The notes beneath the pieces are model-generated. The model saw only the letters and a list, made by a program, of their open reading frames with translations, was not told the origin of the DNA and searched no databases. Position numbers and translations under genes: made by a program. From assembly GCA_045105075.1 (NCBI GenBank), contig JBGCDD010000086.1, positions 10,240-74,239 of the forward strand: a stretch of DNA of 64,000 nt, in the 5' to 3' direction. The DNA comes from JBGCDD01 sp045105075. Its GTDB lineage: Bacteria; Pseudomonadota; Alphaproteobacteria; Rhodobacterales; Rhodobacteraceae. Positions 49,517-58,371 of this stretch are shown here, in pieces (the first letter of the stretch is position 1; the number at the start of each line of letters is the position of its first letter).

Positions 49517-51055
49517 ATGGGTATCCAAGCAGCAGAGATTTCTGCGATCCTGAAAGACCAGATCAAGAACTTTGGTCAAGACGCAGAGGTGGCCGAAGTT
49601 GGCCGCGTGCTGAGCGTTGGTGACGGTATCGCGCGTGTGTATGGCCTCGACAATGTTCAGGCCGGCGAAATGGTCGAATTCCCCGGCGGCATTCAGGGCA
49701 TGGCGCTGAACCTCGAAACCGACAATGTCGGCGTCGTGATCTTTGGATCTGACCGCGACATCAAAGAAGGCGACACCGTCAAGCGCACGAACTCGATCGT
49801 GGACGTGCCCGTTGGTGACGAACTGCTGGGCCGTGTTGTTGACGGTCTGGGCAATCCGCTGGACGGCAAAGGCCCGATCAATGCTGCCAAGCGCGGTGTT
49901 GCCGACGTGAAAGCCCCCGGCATCATCCCGCGTAAGTCGGTGCATGAGCCGATGGCGACAGGCTTAAAATCGGTTGACGCGATGATCCCGATTGGCCGTG
50001 GCCAGCGCGAGCTGATCATTGGTGACCGTCAGACCGGCAAAACCGCCGTGGCGCTTGACACGATCCTGAACCAGAAATCCTACAACGAAGCCGCAGGCGA
50101 CGACGAGGACAAAAAGCTCTATTGCGTTTATGTTGCGATCGGCCAAAAGCGTTCGACCGTGGCGCAGCTGGTGAAAAAGCTCGAAGAGGCCGGCGCGATG
50201 GAATATTCCATCGTTGTGGCGGCAACGGCGTCCGAGCCTGCGCCTTTGCAGTTCCTCGCACCCTACGCTGCGACATCCATGGCAGAGCATTTCCGCGACA
50301 ATGGCCGCCACGCGCTGATCATCTATGATGACCTGTCCAAACAGGCCGTTGCTTACCGTCAGATGTCGCTGTTGCTGCGTCGTCCACCGGGCCGTGAAGC
50401 CTATCCTGGCGACGTGTTCTATCTGCACTCCCGTCTGCTCGAGCGGTCCGCGAAGCTGGGCGATGATTACGGCAACGGCTCGTTGACAGCTCTGCCTGTG
50501 ATTGAAACCCAGGGCGGTGACGTTTCGGCGTTTATTCCGACAAACGTGATTTCGATCACCGATGGCCAGATCTTCCTGGAAACTGAACTGTTCTATCAGG
50601 GCATTCGCCCGGCTGTGAACACCGGTCTGTCGGTGTCGCGTGTGGGGTCTTCGGCTCAGACAAACGCGATGAAGTCGGTTGCGGGTCCGGTGAAACTGGA
50701 ACTGGCGCAGTACCGCGAAATGGCCGCCTTCGCGCAGTTTGGGTCGGATCTCGATGCGGCCACCCAGCAGTTGCTGAACCGCGGCGCGCGCCTGACCGAG
50801 TTGATGAAGCAGCCACAGTATTCGCCGCTGACCAACGCGGAAATCGTTTGCGTGATCTTTGCTGGCACCAAGGGCTACCTTGATAAGCTGCCTGTGGGCG
50901 ATGTCGGCCGCTACGAGGCCGGTCTGTTGGCGCACCTGCGCGGCAAGCACTCGGGCCTGCTCGAGATGATCACCAAGGACGACCCCAAAATCAAAGGGGA
51001 CGCCGAGGACAAAATCAAAGCTGCTCTCGACGAATTCGCCGCTGATTTCGCGTAA
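49517..51055 (+). CDS. atpA: ATP synthase F1 subunit alpha
   Basis: Non-catalytic nucleotide-binding subunit of the F1 hexamer. 512 residues, normal length. Walker A GDRQTGKTAVALDTI at about residues 171-185, and the arginine-finger region PAVNTGLSVSRVGSSAQ near 366-382. In operon order between atpH and atpG. Start directly abuts the atpH stop (TAAATG). Confidence 0.99.
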   Translation: MGIQAAEISAILKDQIKNFGQDAEVAEVGRVLSVGDGIARVYGLDNVQAGEMVEFPGGIQGMALNLETDNVGVVIFGSDRDIKEGDTVKRTNSIVDVPVGDELLGRVVDGLGNPLDGKGPINAAKRGVADVKAPGIIPRKSVHEPMATGLKSVDAMIPIGRGQRELIIGDRQTGKTAVALDTILNQKSYNEAAGDDEDKKLYCVYVAIGQKRSTVAQLVKKLEEAGAMEYSIVVAATASEPAPLQFLAPYAATSMAEHFRDNGRHALIIYDDLSKQAVAYRQMSLLLRRPPGREAYPGDVFYLHSRLLERSAKLGDDYGNGSLTALPVIETQGGDVSAFIPTNVISITDGQIFLETELFYQGIRPAVNTGLSVSRVGSSAQTNAMKSVAGPVKLELAQYREMAAFAQFGSDLDAATQQLLNRGARLTELMKQPQYSPLTNAEIVCVIFAGTKGYLDKLPVGDVGRYEAGLLAHLRGKHSGLLEMITKDDPKIKGDAEDKIKAALDEFAADFA

Positions 51056-51067
51056 GGGGCCTGACAG

Positions 51068-51946
51068 ATGCCAAATCTCAAGGACCTCAAAAACCGGATC
51101 ACCAGCGTTAAGAACACGCGCAAGATCACCAAGGCCATGCAGATGGTGGCCGCGGCGAAACTGCGCCGTGCTCAGGAAAGTGCCGAGCAATCGCGCCCTT
51201 ACACCGAGCGGTTCAATGCAGTGATGGCGGGGCTGGCCGCGTCGGTCGGTGGCTCGGGCTCAGCGCCCAAGCTGCTGTCGGGCACGGGCAGCGATCAGGT
51301 GCAGCTCTTGGTGGTCATGACCGCCGAGCGCGGCCTGTGCGGCGGTTTCAACGGCAACATCGCCAAGCTGGCGCGCGCACATGCGCAAAAGCTGGTGGCC
51401 GAGGGCAAGACCGTCAAAATTCTGACTGTCGGCAAAAAAGGGCGCGACGCGATCAAGCGCGACTTTGGCGACAAGTTCGTGGGTCACGTCGACCTGACCG
51501 AGGTCAAGCGCATCGGTTACAGTGATGCCCAAGGCATTGCGCGCGATGTTTTGACCCGCTTTGACGCAGAAGAGTTCGACGTTGCGACGATTTTCTATTC
51601 GAAATTCGTAAACGTCGTGCAGCAGGATCCAACGACGCAACAGATTATCCCGGCGGCATTTGATGCCCCCGAGGATGATGGTGGCGCGTCAACTGTCTAT
51701 GACTACGAGCCCAGCGAAGAGGCCATTCTGGCCGACCTGCTGCCGCGCGGCGTTGCGACACAGATCTTTGCGGCTTTGCTGGAAAATGGCGCCTCCGAAC
51801 AGGGCGCTCGGATGTCGGCGATGGACAACGCCACGCGCAATGCGGGCGAAATGATCGACAAACTGACCATCGAGTATAACCGCTCGCGTCAGGCTGTGAT
51901 CACCAACGAGCTGATTGAAATCATTTCGGGCGCCGAGGCGCTCTAG
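51068..51946 (+). CDS. atpG: ATP synthase F1 subunit gamma
   Basis: Central rotor shaft of the F1 motor. 292 residues; N-terminal helix MPNLKDLKNRITSVKNTRKI and C-terminal helix with MSAMDNATRNAGEMIDKLTI form the coiled-coil axle. The middle Rossmann-like part includes LVVMTAERGLCGGFNGNI. Located between atpA and atpD. Confidence 0.98.
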   Translation: MPNLKDLKNRITSVKNTRKITKAMQMVAAAKLRRAQESAEQSRPYTERFNAVMAGLAASVGGSGSAPKLLSGTGSDQVQLLVVMTAERGLCGGFNGNIAKLARAHAQKLVAEGKTVKILTVGKKGRDAIKRDFGDKFVGHVDLTEVKRIGYSDAQGIARDVLTRFDAEEFDVATIFYSKFVNVVQQDPTTQQIIPAAFDAPEDDGGASTVYDYEPSEEAILADLLPRGVATQIFAALLENGASEQGARMSAMDNATRNAGEMIDKLTIEYNRSRQAVITNELIEIISGAEAL

Positions 51947-51967
51947 GACAGAACCGGAGACAAACAA

Positions 51968-53392
51968 ATGGCAAAATCAAAAGGCAAAATCACGCAGGTG
52001 ATCGGTGCCGTTGTCGACGTGCAATTCGACGGCGATCTGCCCGAAATTCTGAACGCGCTGACCACAGAAAACAATGGCAAAGACCTTGTTTTGGAAGTGG
52101 CGCAGCACTTGGGTGAAAACACTGTGCGCGCCATCGCGATGGACGCCACCGAGGGCCTCGTGCGCGGTCGTGAAGTGATCAACACCGAAGGCCCGATCAT
52201 GGTGCCCGTGGGCAACGCCACATTGGGTCGGATCATGAACGTGACCGGTGACCCGGTTGACGAACAGGGCCCGGTTGAGGCCACCGAACGTCGCGGCATC
52301 CACGGCGACGCACCTGAATTCGACCAGCAGTCGACCGAGACTGAGATCCTGGTGACAGGTATCAAAGTGATCGACCTGCTGGCGCCTTACACCAAGGGCG
52401 GCAAGATTGGCCTGTTCGGCGGTGCCGGCGTGGGCAAGACGGTTTTGATCATGGAACTGATCAACAACATTGCCAAAGTGCACTCGGGCGTGTCGGTGTT
52501 TGCGGGCGTGGGTGAACGGACCCGCGAAGGCAACGACCTTTACCACGAGATGATCGAATCCAAGGTGATCGTGCCCGAAAACCTGTCGGAATCAAAAATT
52601 GCGCTGGTTTACGGCCAGATGAACGAACCTCCCGGTGCGCGCATGCGGATCGCTCTGTCCGGTCTGACACTGGCCGAACAGTTCCGCGACGACACAGGTT
52701 CGGACGTTTTGTTCTTTGTGGACAACATCTTCCGCTTTACTCAGGCCGGTTCCGAAGTGTCGGCCCTGTTGGGTCGTATCCCGTCTGCTGTGGGCTATCA
52801 GCCAACGCTGGCCACCGACATGGGCGCGATGCAGGAGCGGATTTCCTCGACCAAATCCGGTTCGATCACTTCTGTTCAGGCCGTATACGTGCCTGCGGAT
52901 GACTTGACTGACCCGGCGCCTGCGACCTCGTTTGCGCACCTTGATGCGACAACCGTTCTGGACCGTGCGATCTCGGAAAAAGGCATCTATCCTGCGGTTG
53001 ACCCACTGGGCTCGACCTCGCGTTTGCTGGATCCGCTGGTTATTGGTGAAGAACACTACCGGGTGGCCTCGGACGTGCAGCAGGTGCTTCAGCGTTATAA
53101 ATCGCTGCAGGACATCATCGCCATTCTGGGCATGGACGAACTGTCAGAAGACGACAAACTGGCCGTGGCGCGCGCCCGCAAGATCGAGCGTTTCCTGTCC
53201 CAACCGTTTGACGTGGCCAAGGTGTTCACCGGCGCTGACGGCAAGCAGGTGCCGCTGGAAGAGACCATCGCGTCGTTCAAAGGCGTGGTTGCAGGCGAAT
53301 ACGATCACCTGCCCGAAGGCGCCTTTTACATGGTTGGCGGCATCGACGAAGTGAAAGCCAAAGCCGAACGTATGGCAGCAGACGCAGCCTAA
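51968..53392 (+). CDS. atpD: ATP synthase F1 subunit beta
   Basis: Catalytic subunit of ATP synthase. 474 residues. P-loop GLFGGAGVGKTVLIMELINN near residues 149-168, catalytic Glu in GVGERTREGNDLYHEM, the DELSEED-like motif as MDELSEDDKL, and Walker B VLFFVDNIFRFTQ. Complete. Confidence 0.99.
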   Translation: MAKSKGKITQVIGAVVDVQFDGDLPEILNALTTENNGKDLVLEVAQHLGENTVRAIAMDATEGLVRGREVINTEGPIMVPVGNATLGRIMNVTGDPVDEQGPVEATERRGIHGDAPEFDQQSTETEILVTGIKVIDLLAPYTKGGKIGLFGGAGVGKTVLIMELINNIAKVHSGVSVFAGVGERTREGNDLYHEMIESKVIVPENLSESKIALVYGQMNEPPGARMRIALSGLTLAEQFRDDTGSDVLFFVDNIFRFTQAGSEVSALLGRIPSAVGYQPTLATDMGAMQERISSTKSGSITSVQAVYVPADDLTDPAPATSFAHLDATTVLDRAISEKGIYPAVDPLGSTSRLLDPLVIGEEHYRVASDVQQVLQRYKSLQDIIAILGMDELSEDDKLAVARARKIERFLSQPFDVAKVFTGADGKQVPLEETIASFKGVVAGEYDHLPEGAFYMVGGIDEVKAKAERMAADAA

Positions 53393-53404
53393 GGAGCAAG
53401 CCTG

Positions 53405-53803
53405 ATGGCAGATACAATGCAGTTCGACCTTGTCTCGCCCGAGCGCAGCTTGGCATCGATGCAGGTCAGTTCGGTTCAGATCCCGGGCGCAGACGGGGAT
53501 ATGACGGCCATGGCCGATCATGCCCCCGTGATCACGACACTGCGCCCTGGCGTGTTGTCCGTGACAGGGCCCGACGGCACTGTGGACTATGCGGTGACCG
53601 GTGGGTTCGCTGAAATCTCATCTGCCGGGACATCTGTTCTGGCGGAGAAGGCGATGCCTGTTGGCGATATGACCGCTGCTGAGATGGACGCGCTGGTGTC
53701 TGACGCCGAATCAGCAGCAGCCGGAAACGAAGGCGCGGCCAAGGATGCCTCGGACAAGTTGATGTCCGATCTTGCCGCCCTGCGCACAGCACTGGGCGTC
53801 TAA
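53405..53803 (+). CDS. atpC: ATP synthase F1 subunit epsilon
   Basis: 132-residue subunit that regulates F1. Beta-sandwich N-domain with MQFDLVSPERSLASMQVSSV and MADHAPVITTLRPGVL, then the helical C-domain rich in Ala/Glu (AAEMDALVSDAESAAAGNEG). Ends the atpHAGDC operon, followed by a terminator. Fo genes are not in the window, as expected for alphaproteobacteria. Confidence 0.96.
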   Translation: MADTMQFDLVSPERSLASMQVSSVQIPGADGDMTAMADHAPVITTLRPGVLSVTGPDGTVDYAVTGGFAEISSAGTSVLAEKAMPVGDMTAAEMDALVSDAESAAAGNEGAAKDASDKLMSDLAALRTALGV

Positions 53804-53858
53804 GACACGGCCAAAATGAGCAGTGTGCAACCTAAAGTTGTTGCCTTTGCGCGATAGT

Positions 53859-53890
53859 AACCGGCCTGTTTTCAGGCCGGTTTTATTTTG
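53859..53890 (+). terminator. Terminator after the atp operon
   Basis: Stem aaccggcctg / aggccggtt (53859-53868 and 53874-53882) with a short loop, then ttttatttt. It lies 56 bases past the atpC stop. Confidence 0.93.
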
Positions 53891-53950
53891 CCTCGGATTT
53901 GCCCAAAACATGCGATATGCGCTCGGTTATAGGTTGAATGGTTTGTCCGA

Positions 53951-54301
53951 ATGAAACGTTTTAGCAATCATCTAATCGGCGTCGATCAGGGTGACGTGGT
54001 CATGTTTTCAGATTTTGAAGACGGCGGCGACATGTGGACCGGCACAGGGCCGCGCGAACGGCGCCGCTCGGTTGAGTTCGCAACACCGTTTCGCACTCCA
54101 CCGGCTGTGCAAACCTCGGTCTCGTTGTGGGATGTGGACACGGGATCAGCCGTGCGCGCCGAAGTGTCTTCGGCCAATATCACCGAAACCAGCTTTGAAA
54201 TCGTCTTTCGCACCTGGCTCGACACCCGCGTGGCGCGCATTCGTGTGGCGTGGATGGCGATCGGGGAATTGCCCCACGAAGACGACTGGGATCTTTATTA
54301 A
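53951..54301 (+). CDS. H-type lectin domain protein
   Basis: 116 residues. The C-terminal half matches the H-type lectin fold: RRSVEFATPFRTPPAVQTSV and the closing DTRVARIRVAWMAIGEL, where the last strand carries the family WxAIG motif. In eukaryotes and some bacteria such lectins bind N-acetylgalactosamine; here there is no signal peptide, so it may act in the cytoplasm or be exported another way. Ligand unknown. Isolated between atpC and prs. Confidence 0.8.
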   Translation: MKRFSNHLIGVDQGDVVMFSDFEDGGDMWTGTGPRERRRSVEFATPFRTPPAVQTSVSLWDVDTGSAVRAEVSSANITETSFEIVFRTWLDTRVARIRVAWMAIGELPHEDDWDLY

Positions 54302-54373
54302 CGCTGGCTCGACATTGCGGGGCCGATGACAACACGGTCACCGCCAACCCCGGGCAATTTTCAGACCAGACCT

Positions 54374-55393
54374 TCAATCGCTGCCGTAACGCGATTCATA
54401 GATCGGCGACAGGGTCGTGTCCTCAAACAGCGATGACACTGAGGTGCCGTTCCAGATGTTCAAAATCGCCTGCGCAAAAATCGGCGCGGTTGGCACAATG
54501 CGGATATTCGGAGCGTTCAGAACAGGTTCTGTGGCTTGGATCGAATCGGTGATCACAAGGGATTTCATCACCGACTTGGTGACCCGTTCAACCGCAGGGC
54601 CGCTGAGCACGCCGTGGCTGATATAGGAATGGACTTCTGTGGCGCCGCGCTCGATCAGCAATTCAGCCGCTTTGCACAGGGTTCCAGCGGTATCGCAAAT
54701 GTCATCCACGATCAGGCAAGTCTTGCCGGTGACATCGCCGATCACGGTCATTTCGGCTACTTCGCCCGGCTTTTCGCGGCGTTTGTCAACAATGGCCAGC
54801 GGCGCGTTGATGCGTTTGGCCAATTCGCGCGCACGGGCCACGCCGCCGACATCGGGCGAAACCACCATCAAATCGCTCATCTGCTCTTTGAAGTGGGCTT
54901 TGATATCCAGCGCAAACACTGGCGAGGCATAGAGGTTGTCGACAGGAATGTCGAAAAAACCCTGAATCTGGGCCGCATGCAGATCCATCGTCAAAACCCG
55001 CTCGATCCCGGTGCCCACCAACATGTTGGCGACCAGTTTGGCGGTGATTGGCGTGCGCGCTTTGGTGCGCCGGTCCTGCCGGGCATAGCCGAAATAGGGC
55101 AACACAGCGGTGATGCGCGCCGCCGATGACCGGCGCAGGGCATCGGCCATGATCAGCAGTTCCATCAGGTTGTCATTGGCCGGGTTCGAGGTCGGTTGGA
55201 TGATGAACATATCCTCACCGCGCACGTTTTCGAACACTTCGACAAAGATCTCGCCGTCGTTAAACCGTTCGACCCTTGTGTCAACAAGTCCTGTGCTGAT
55301 GCCGCGATGCATGGTCATGCGCTTGGCAATGGCTTGGGCCAAAGGTTGGTTGGCATTCCCAGCGATTAGCTTGGGTTCTGTAAGATTGGGCAT
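54374..55393 (-). CDS. prs: Ribose-phosphate pyrophosphokinase
   Basis: Makes PRPP from ribose 5-phosphate and ATP for nucleotide, histidine and NAD synthesis. 339 residues from the ATG giving MPNLTEPKLIAGNANQPLAQ; the longer frame to 55450 is rejected. ATP-binding segment VLPYFGYARQDRRTKAR and the PRPP motif CLIVDDICDTAGTLCKAAEL are present, along with catalytic His in MDLHAAQIQGFF. Converges with the lectin gene. Confidence 0.97.
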   Translation of the reverse strand: MPNLTEPKLIAGNANQPLAQAIAKRMTMHRGISTGLVDTRVERFNDGEIFVEVFENVRGEDMFIIQPTSNPANDNLMELLIMADALRRSSAARITAVLPYFGYARQDRRTKARTPITAKLVANMLVGTGIERVLTMDLHAAQIQGFFDIPVDNLYASPVFALDIKAHFKEQMSDLMVVSPDVGGVARARELAKRINAPLAIVDKRREKPGEVAEMTVIGDVTGKTCLIVDDICDTAGTLCKAAELLIERGATEVHSYISHGVLSGPAVERVTKSVMKSLVITDSIQATEPVLNAPNIRIVPTAPIFAQAILNIWNGTSVSSLFEDTTLSPIYESRYGSD

Positions 55394-55502
55394 ATCTTGC
55401 GTTTTCCGGGGGCAGCGACACGGTATGTGACAGATTCGCGGTGTTGACACCGCTTAGCATGGCCTTACCGTCGCGCAAAGATTGCGCAGGGAGAAAACAC
55501 AA

Positions 55503-56105
55503 ATGGCCAAGATTGATTACTACTTTGCGACGCTGTCGCCCTATGCCTATCTGGCGGGCGGGCGCCTTGAAGAGATTGCGGCCAAACACGGTGCTCAAGT
55601 GATCTATAAACCGTTGGATATCATGGCGTTGTTCAACCGCACCGGGGGCACACCGCCGAAAGATCGCCACATCTCGCGCATTGAATACCGCGCAATCGAG
55701 CTGACGCGCCAATCCAAGGCGTTGGGCATGGCGTTTAACTTGAAACCGGCGCATTGGCCGACAAATATGGCGCCATCGTCCTATGCGATCATTGCCGCGC
55801 AAAACGCCGGAGGCGGCGATGTGGGCGCATTGGTTCAGCATTTCTTGCGCGCCTGTTGGGTCGAAGAAAAGGACATCGCGCAGGATGATGTGATTGCTGA
55901 TTGTCTGACAGCGGCGGGCTTTGATCCGGGCGTTGCAGATGCCGGGCTGCTTGAGGGTGCAGAAACCTATGGCGCCAACTTGGAAGAGGCGATTGATCGC
56001 GGCGTGTTTGGGGCGCCGTTTTACATCACTGAAGATGGCGCGCGGTTCTGGGGACAGGATCGCCTGACCGAGCTGGATGCGCATTTGTTCGAGACGGCCG
56101 GTTGA
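55503..56105 (+). CDS. 2-hydroxychromene-2-carboxylate isomerase-like protein (DsbA-fold)
   Basis: 200 residues from the ATG giving MAKIDYYFATLSPYAYLAGG. It has the DsbA/GST-kappa-like fold typical of HCCA isomerases: the N-terminal Ser in TLSPYAYL binds glutathione, and GVFGAPFYITEDGARFWGQD is the C-terminal thioredoxin segment. The classic substrate occurs in naphthalene degradation, but such proteins in marine bacteria are usually general glutathione-dependent isomerases. Overlaps the following hydrolase gene by four bases, suggesting one pathway. Confidence 0.85.
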   Translation: MAKIDYYFATLSPYAYLAGGRLEEIAAKHGAQVIYKPLDIMALFNRTGGTPPKDRHISRIEYRAIELTRQSKALGMAFNLKPAHWPTNMAPSSYAIIAAQNAGGGDVGALVQHFLRACWVEEKDIAQDDVIADCLTAAGFDPGVADAGLLEGAETYGANLEEAIDRGVFGAPFYITEDGARFWGQDRLTELDAHLFETAG

Positions 56106-56905
56106 GCGCCGTCTCCCAACCCTTGTTCGCGCACGACTTTGGATCTGGTGCGCGCAAGGTGTTGGCGCTGCATTGCACGATGGCCCATTCCGGCGCGTGG
56201 CGCGGCTTGTCACAAGCGTTGGAGGCGCAAACCACGTTCCACTGTCTGGACATGTACAACCACGGCCGCAGTCCGGATTGGGACGGGCAGGGTGATTTTC
56301 AGGATCGGATGGTCAAGGCCGCGGCTGCGCATCTGAGCGAACCAATGGATGTTGTGGGCCATTCTTTTGGAGCCACGGTGGCGTTGCGTCTGGCGATTGA
56401 TCACCCCGATCTCGTGCGCACGCTCAGTATTATCGAACCGGTCTATTTTGCTGTTGCGGCGCAGGATCAGCCTGAGCTGGTGCCGCTTGAAAAGGCCAAA
56501 TCCGCGCCCTTCTACGCCGAGGTCCACGCTGGCAATTTCGAAACTGCGGCGCGGATTTTTAACCGTGGGTGGGGGGGTGACAGTGGCCGGCCCTGGGCCG
56601 AATTGTCCGAAAAAACCCGCGCCGCGATGGCGCGGGGGGTGCAGATCGTGCCGGCCTGTGCGCCCGCGATCATCGATGATCTGCACGCCATTATGACGCC
56701 GGGCGTGCTGGAAGCTGTGAGCATGCCCACCTTGTTGCTGCGCGGTGGCACCTCCGAAAAGATCATCGGTGTGGTCAATGACGGATTGGCGCGGCGCATG
56801 CCCAACACGCTGAACGAGGTGGTCGAGGGCGCCGGGCACATGGTGCCGCTGACCCATGTGCCTGAAACGGCGGCGGCGCTAGGCCGGCTCTTTGAGATGG
56901 GATAG
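56102..56905 (+). CDS. Alpha/beta-hydrolase
   Basis: 267 residues with a TTG start at 56102 overlapping the isomerase stop (TTGA). Motifs: CTMAHSGAWRGLSQALEAQ near the oxyanion hole, nucleophile elbow VVGHSFGATVALRLA (Ser in GHSFG), catalytic His near the C-terminus in VEGAGHMVPLTH. Substrate unknown. Translational coupling to the DsbA-fold isomerase points to a shared pathway. Ends overlapping the aldolase gene by 27 bases, convergent. Confidence 0.87.
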   Translation: MSAVSQPLFAHDFGSGARKVLALHCTMAHSGAWRGLSQALEAQTTFHCLDMYNHGRSPDWDGQGDFQDRMVKAAAAHLSEPMDVVGHSFGATVALRLAIDHPDLVRTLSIIEPVYFAVAAQDQPELVPLEKAKSAPFYAEVHAGNFETAARIFNRGWGGDSGRPWAELSEKTRAAMARGVQIVPACAPAIIDDLHAIMTPGVLEAVSMPTLLLRGGTSEKIIGVVNDGLARRMPNTLNEVVEGAGHMVPLTHVPETAAALGRLFEMG

Positions 56906-57928
56906 GAACTGATCAATCTGATCGGTGCTGATCGACCAATCACACACCAGTCGCGCGCTTAGCATCTCGGCCGGATCGCCCTGATCGACATCGCCGTCCA
57001 ACACATAATACATCGCGCCCGCCGCATGCAGACGCTGATGCGCGGCGCGTGGAAAACGGGTGAAGATCATATTGGCGTCGGGCTGGTTCAGAAACTCGGC
57101 GCCCGCCGCGCGCAGCCCATCGGCCAACCGGGCGCAATTGTCGTTGGCCTGGCGCGCCATACTCAGCCACAGATCATCGCGCAGATAGGCGGCCATTTGC
57201 GCTGATAGATACCGGTGTTTTGAAAACAGATGCGCGGCGCGTTTGCGGCGCAACTCGAACTCCCAGGATTTGGTGGGGTCAAACAGGATCACCGCCTCGA
57301 CCCCAAGCAGCCCGTTCTTGGTGCCGCCAAACGACACCACATCAACGCCCGCACGCCAGGTCATATCCGCTGGCGAACAGTTCAACCGCACCAGCGCATT
57401 GGCAAACCGCGCGCCGTCCAGATGCACCGGCAGGCCATAGGACTTGGCCACGCCAGCCACCGCTTGCAATTCGTCCAACGTGTATATCGCGCCGCGCTCG
57501 GTCACCTGGGTGATCGACACTGGCCCGCGTTGAGGCCCGTGCACATGGCGGTTTTCTTCCTTTTCGATCACACCGCGCAAAGCGTCGGGCGTGATCTTGT
57601 CACCGCCGGGCACCAGCGTCAGCTTTGCGCCACCCGAATAAAACTCCGGGGCGTTGCATTCGTCTTCGTGGATATGGGCGACCTCGGAACAAAACACGGT
57701 CTGCCAAGGCTCGCCCAACGTGGCCAAGGCCAGCGCGTTCGCGGCGGTGCCTGTGGCCGCCAGATAGATCGCCGCGTCGGGGGCTTCAAAGATATCGCGC
57801 AGGCGGGTGCGCACCTCGTCCATCAGATCATCGGCGCCGTAGGGCAGGGCATAGCCCTGATTGGCCGCAACCAACGCCTCCATCACCAAAGGGTGCGCGG
57901 GGCCTGCATTGTCAGAGGCAAAAAACAT
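56879..57928 (-). CDS. ltaE: Threonine aldolase family PLP enzyme
   Basis: Cleaves L-threonine or L-allo-threonine to glycine and acetaldehyde. 349 residues from the ATG giving MFFASDNAGPAHPLVMEALV; the longer frame to 58204 overlaps ycgN and is rejected. Family blocks: LPYGADDLMDEVRTRLRDI, HIHEDECNAPEFYSGGAKL, VHLDGARFANALVRL, and the PLP Lys in DVVSFGGTKNGLLG. It overlaps the ycgN stop by one base. Stereospecificity is not determinable from sequence. Confidence 0.9.
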   Translation of the reverse strand: MFFASDNAGPAHPLVMEALVAANQGYALPYGADDLMDEVRTRLRDIFEAPDAAIYLAATGTAANALALATLGEPWQTVFCSEVAHIHEDECNAPEFYSGGAKLTLVPGGDKITPDALRGVIEKEENRHVHGPQRGPVSITQVTERGAIYTLDELQAVAGVAKSYGLPVHLDGARFANALVRLNCSPADMTWRAGVDVVSFGGTKNGLLGVEAVILFDPTKSWEFELRRKRAAHLFSKHRYLSAQMAAYLRDDLWLSMARQANDNCARLADGLRAAGAEFLNQPDANMIFTRFPRAAHQRLHAAGAMYYVLDGDVDQGDPAEMLSARLVCDWSISTDQIDQFLSHLKEPA

Positions 57929-58371
57929 CAGATCGGCTCCTCGATCAGGTGGTCTTCCCAGTCTTCTTCCGGGATTTCGAATTCCGGCACGGTCAGCCCG
58001 CGCACCGACACGCCCGCATGATGCACCGTGTCCGGATTGCCCGAAATCAGCGGATGCCAGTCGTAAAGCGGGCGCCCTTCGTACAACAGCCGATAGGCGC
58101 AGGTTTGCGGGATCCAGTGCATGTGTTCGGCCAGATTGCCAGGCTTCAGCACAATACATTCGGGCACAAATTGGTGGCGGATGTCGTATTGCGCGCAGCG
58201 ACAACTGTCATCATCCAGCAACCGGCAGGCGACGCGGGTCAGCGCAATTTCACCGGTGTCTTCGTCTTCCAGCTTGTTCAGGCAGCATTTGCCGCAGCCA
58301 TCACACAAGGCTTCCCATTCGTCACGCGACATTTGCGCCAGCGGTTTTTTCTCCCAGAAACGCGGGGTCAC
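57928..58371 (-). CDS. ycgN: YcgN/YkgJ-type cysteine-cluster protein (UPF0260)
   Basis: 147 residues from a GTG start (MTPRFWEKKPLAQMSRDEWE). Cys-rich cluster CDGCGKCCLNKLEDED and CRLLDDDSCRCAQYDIRH, a possible metal or iron-sulphur binding site; then PECIVLKPGNLAEHM. Its start overlaps the ribF stop (GTGA) and its TGA overlaps the ltaE start by one base, so it sits in the ribF-ycgN-ltaE operon. Function unknown. Confidence 0.88.
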   Translation of the reverse strand: MTPRFWEKKPLAQMSRDEWEALCDGCGKCCLNKLEDEDTGEIALTRVACRLLDDDSCRCAQYDIRHQFVPECIVLKPGNLAEHMHWIPQTCAYRLLYEGRPLYDWHPLISGNPDTVHHAGVSVRGLTVPEFEIPEEDWEDHLIEEPI

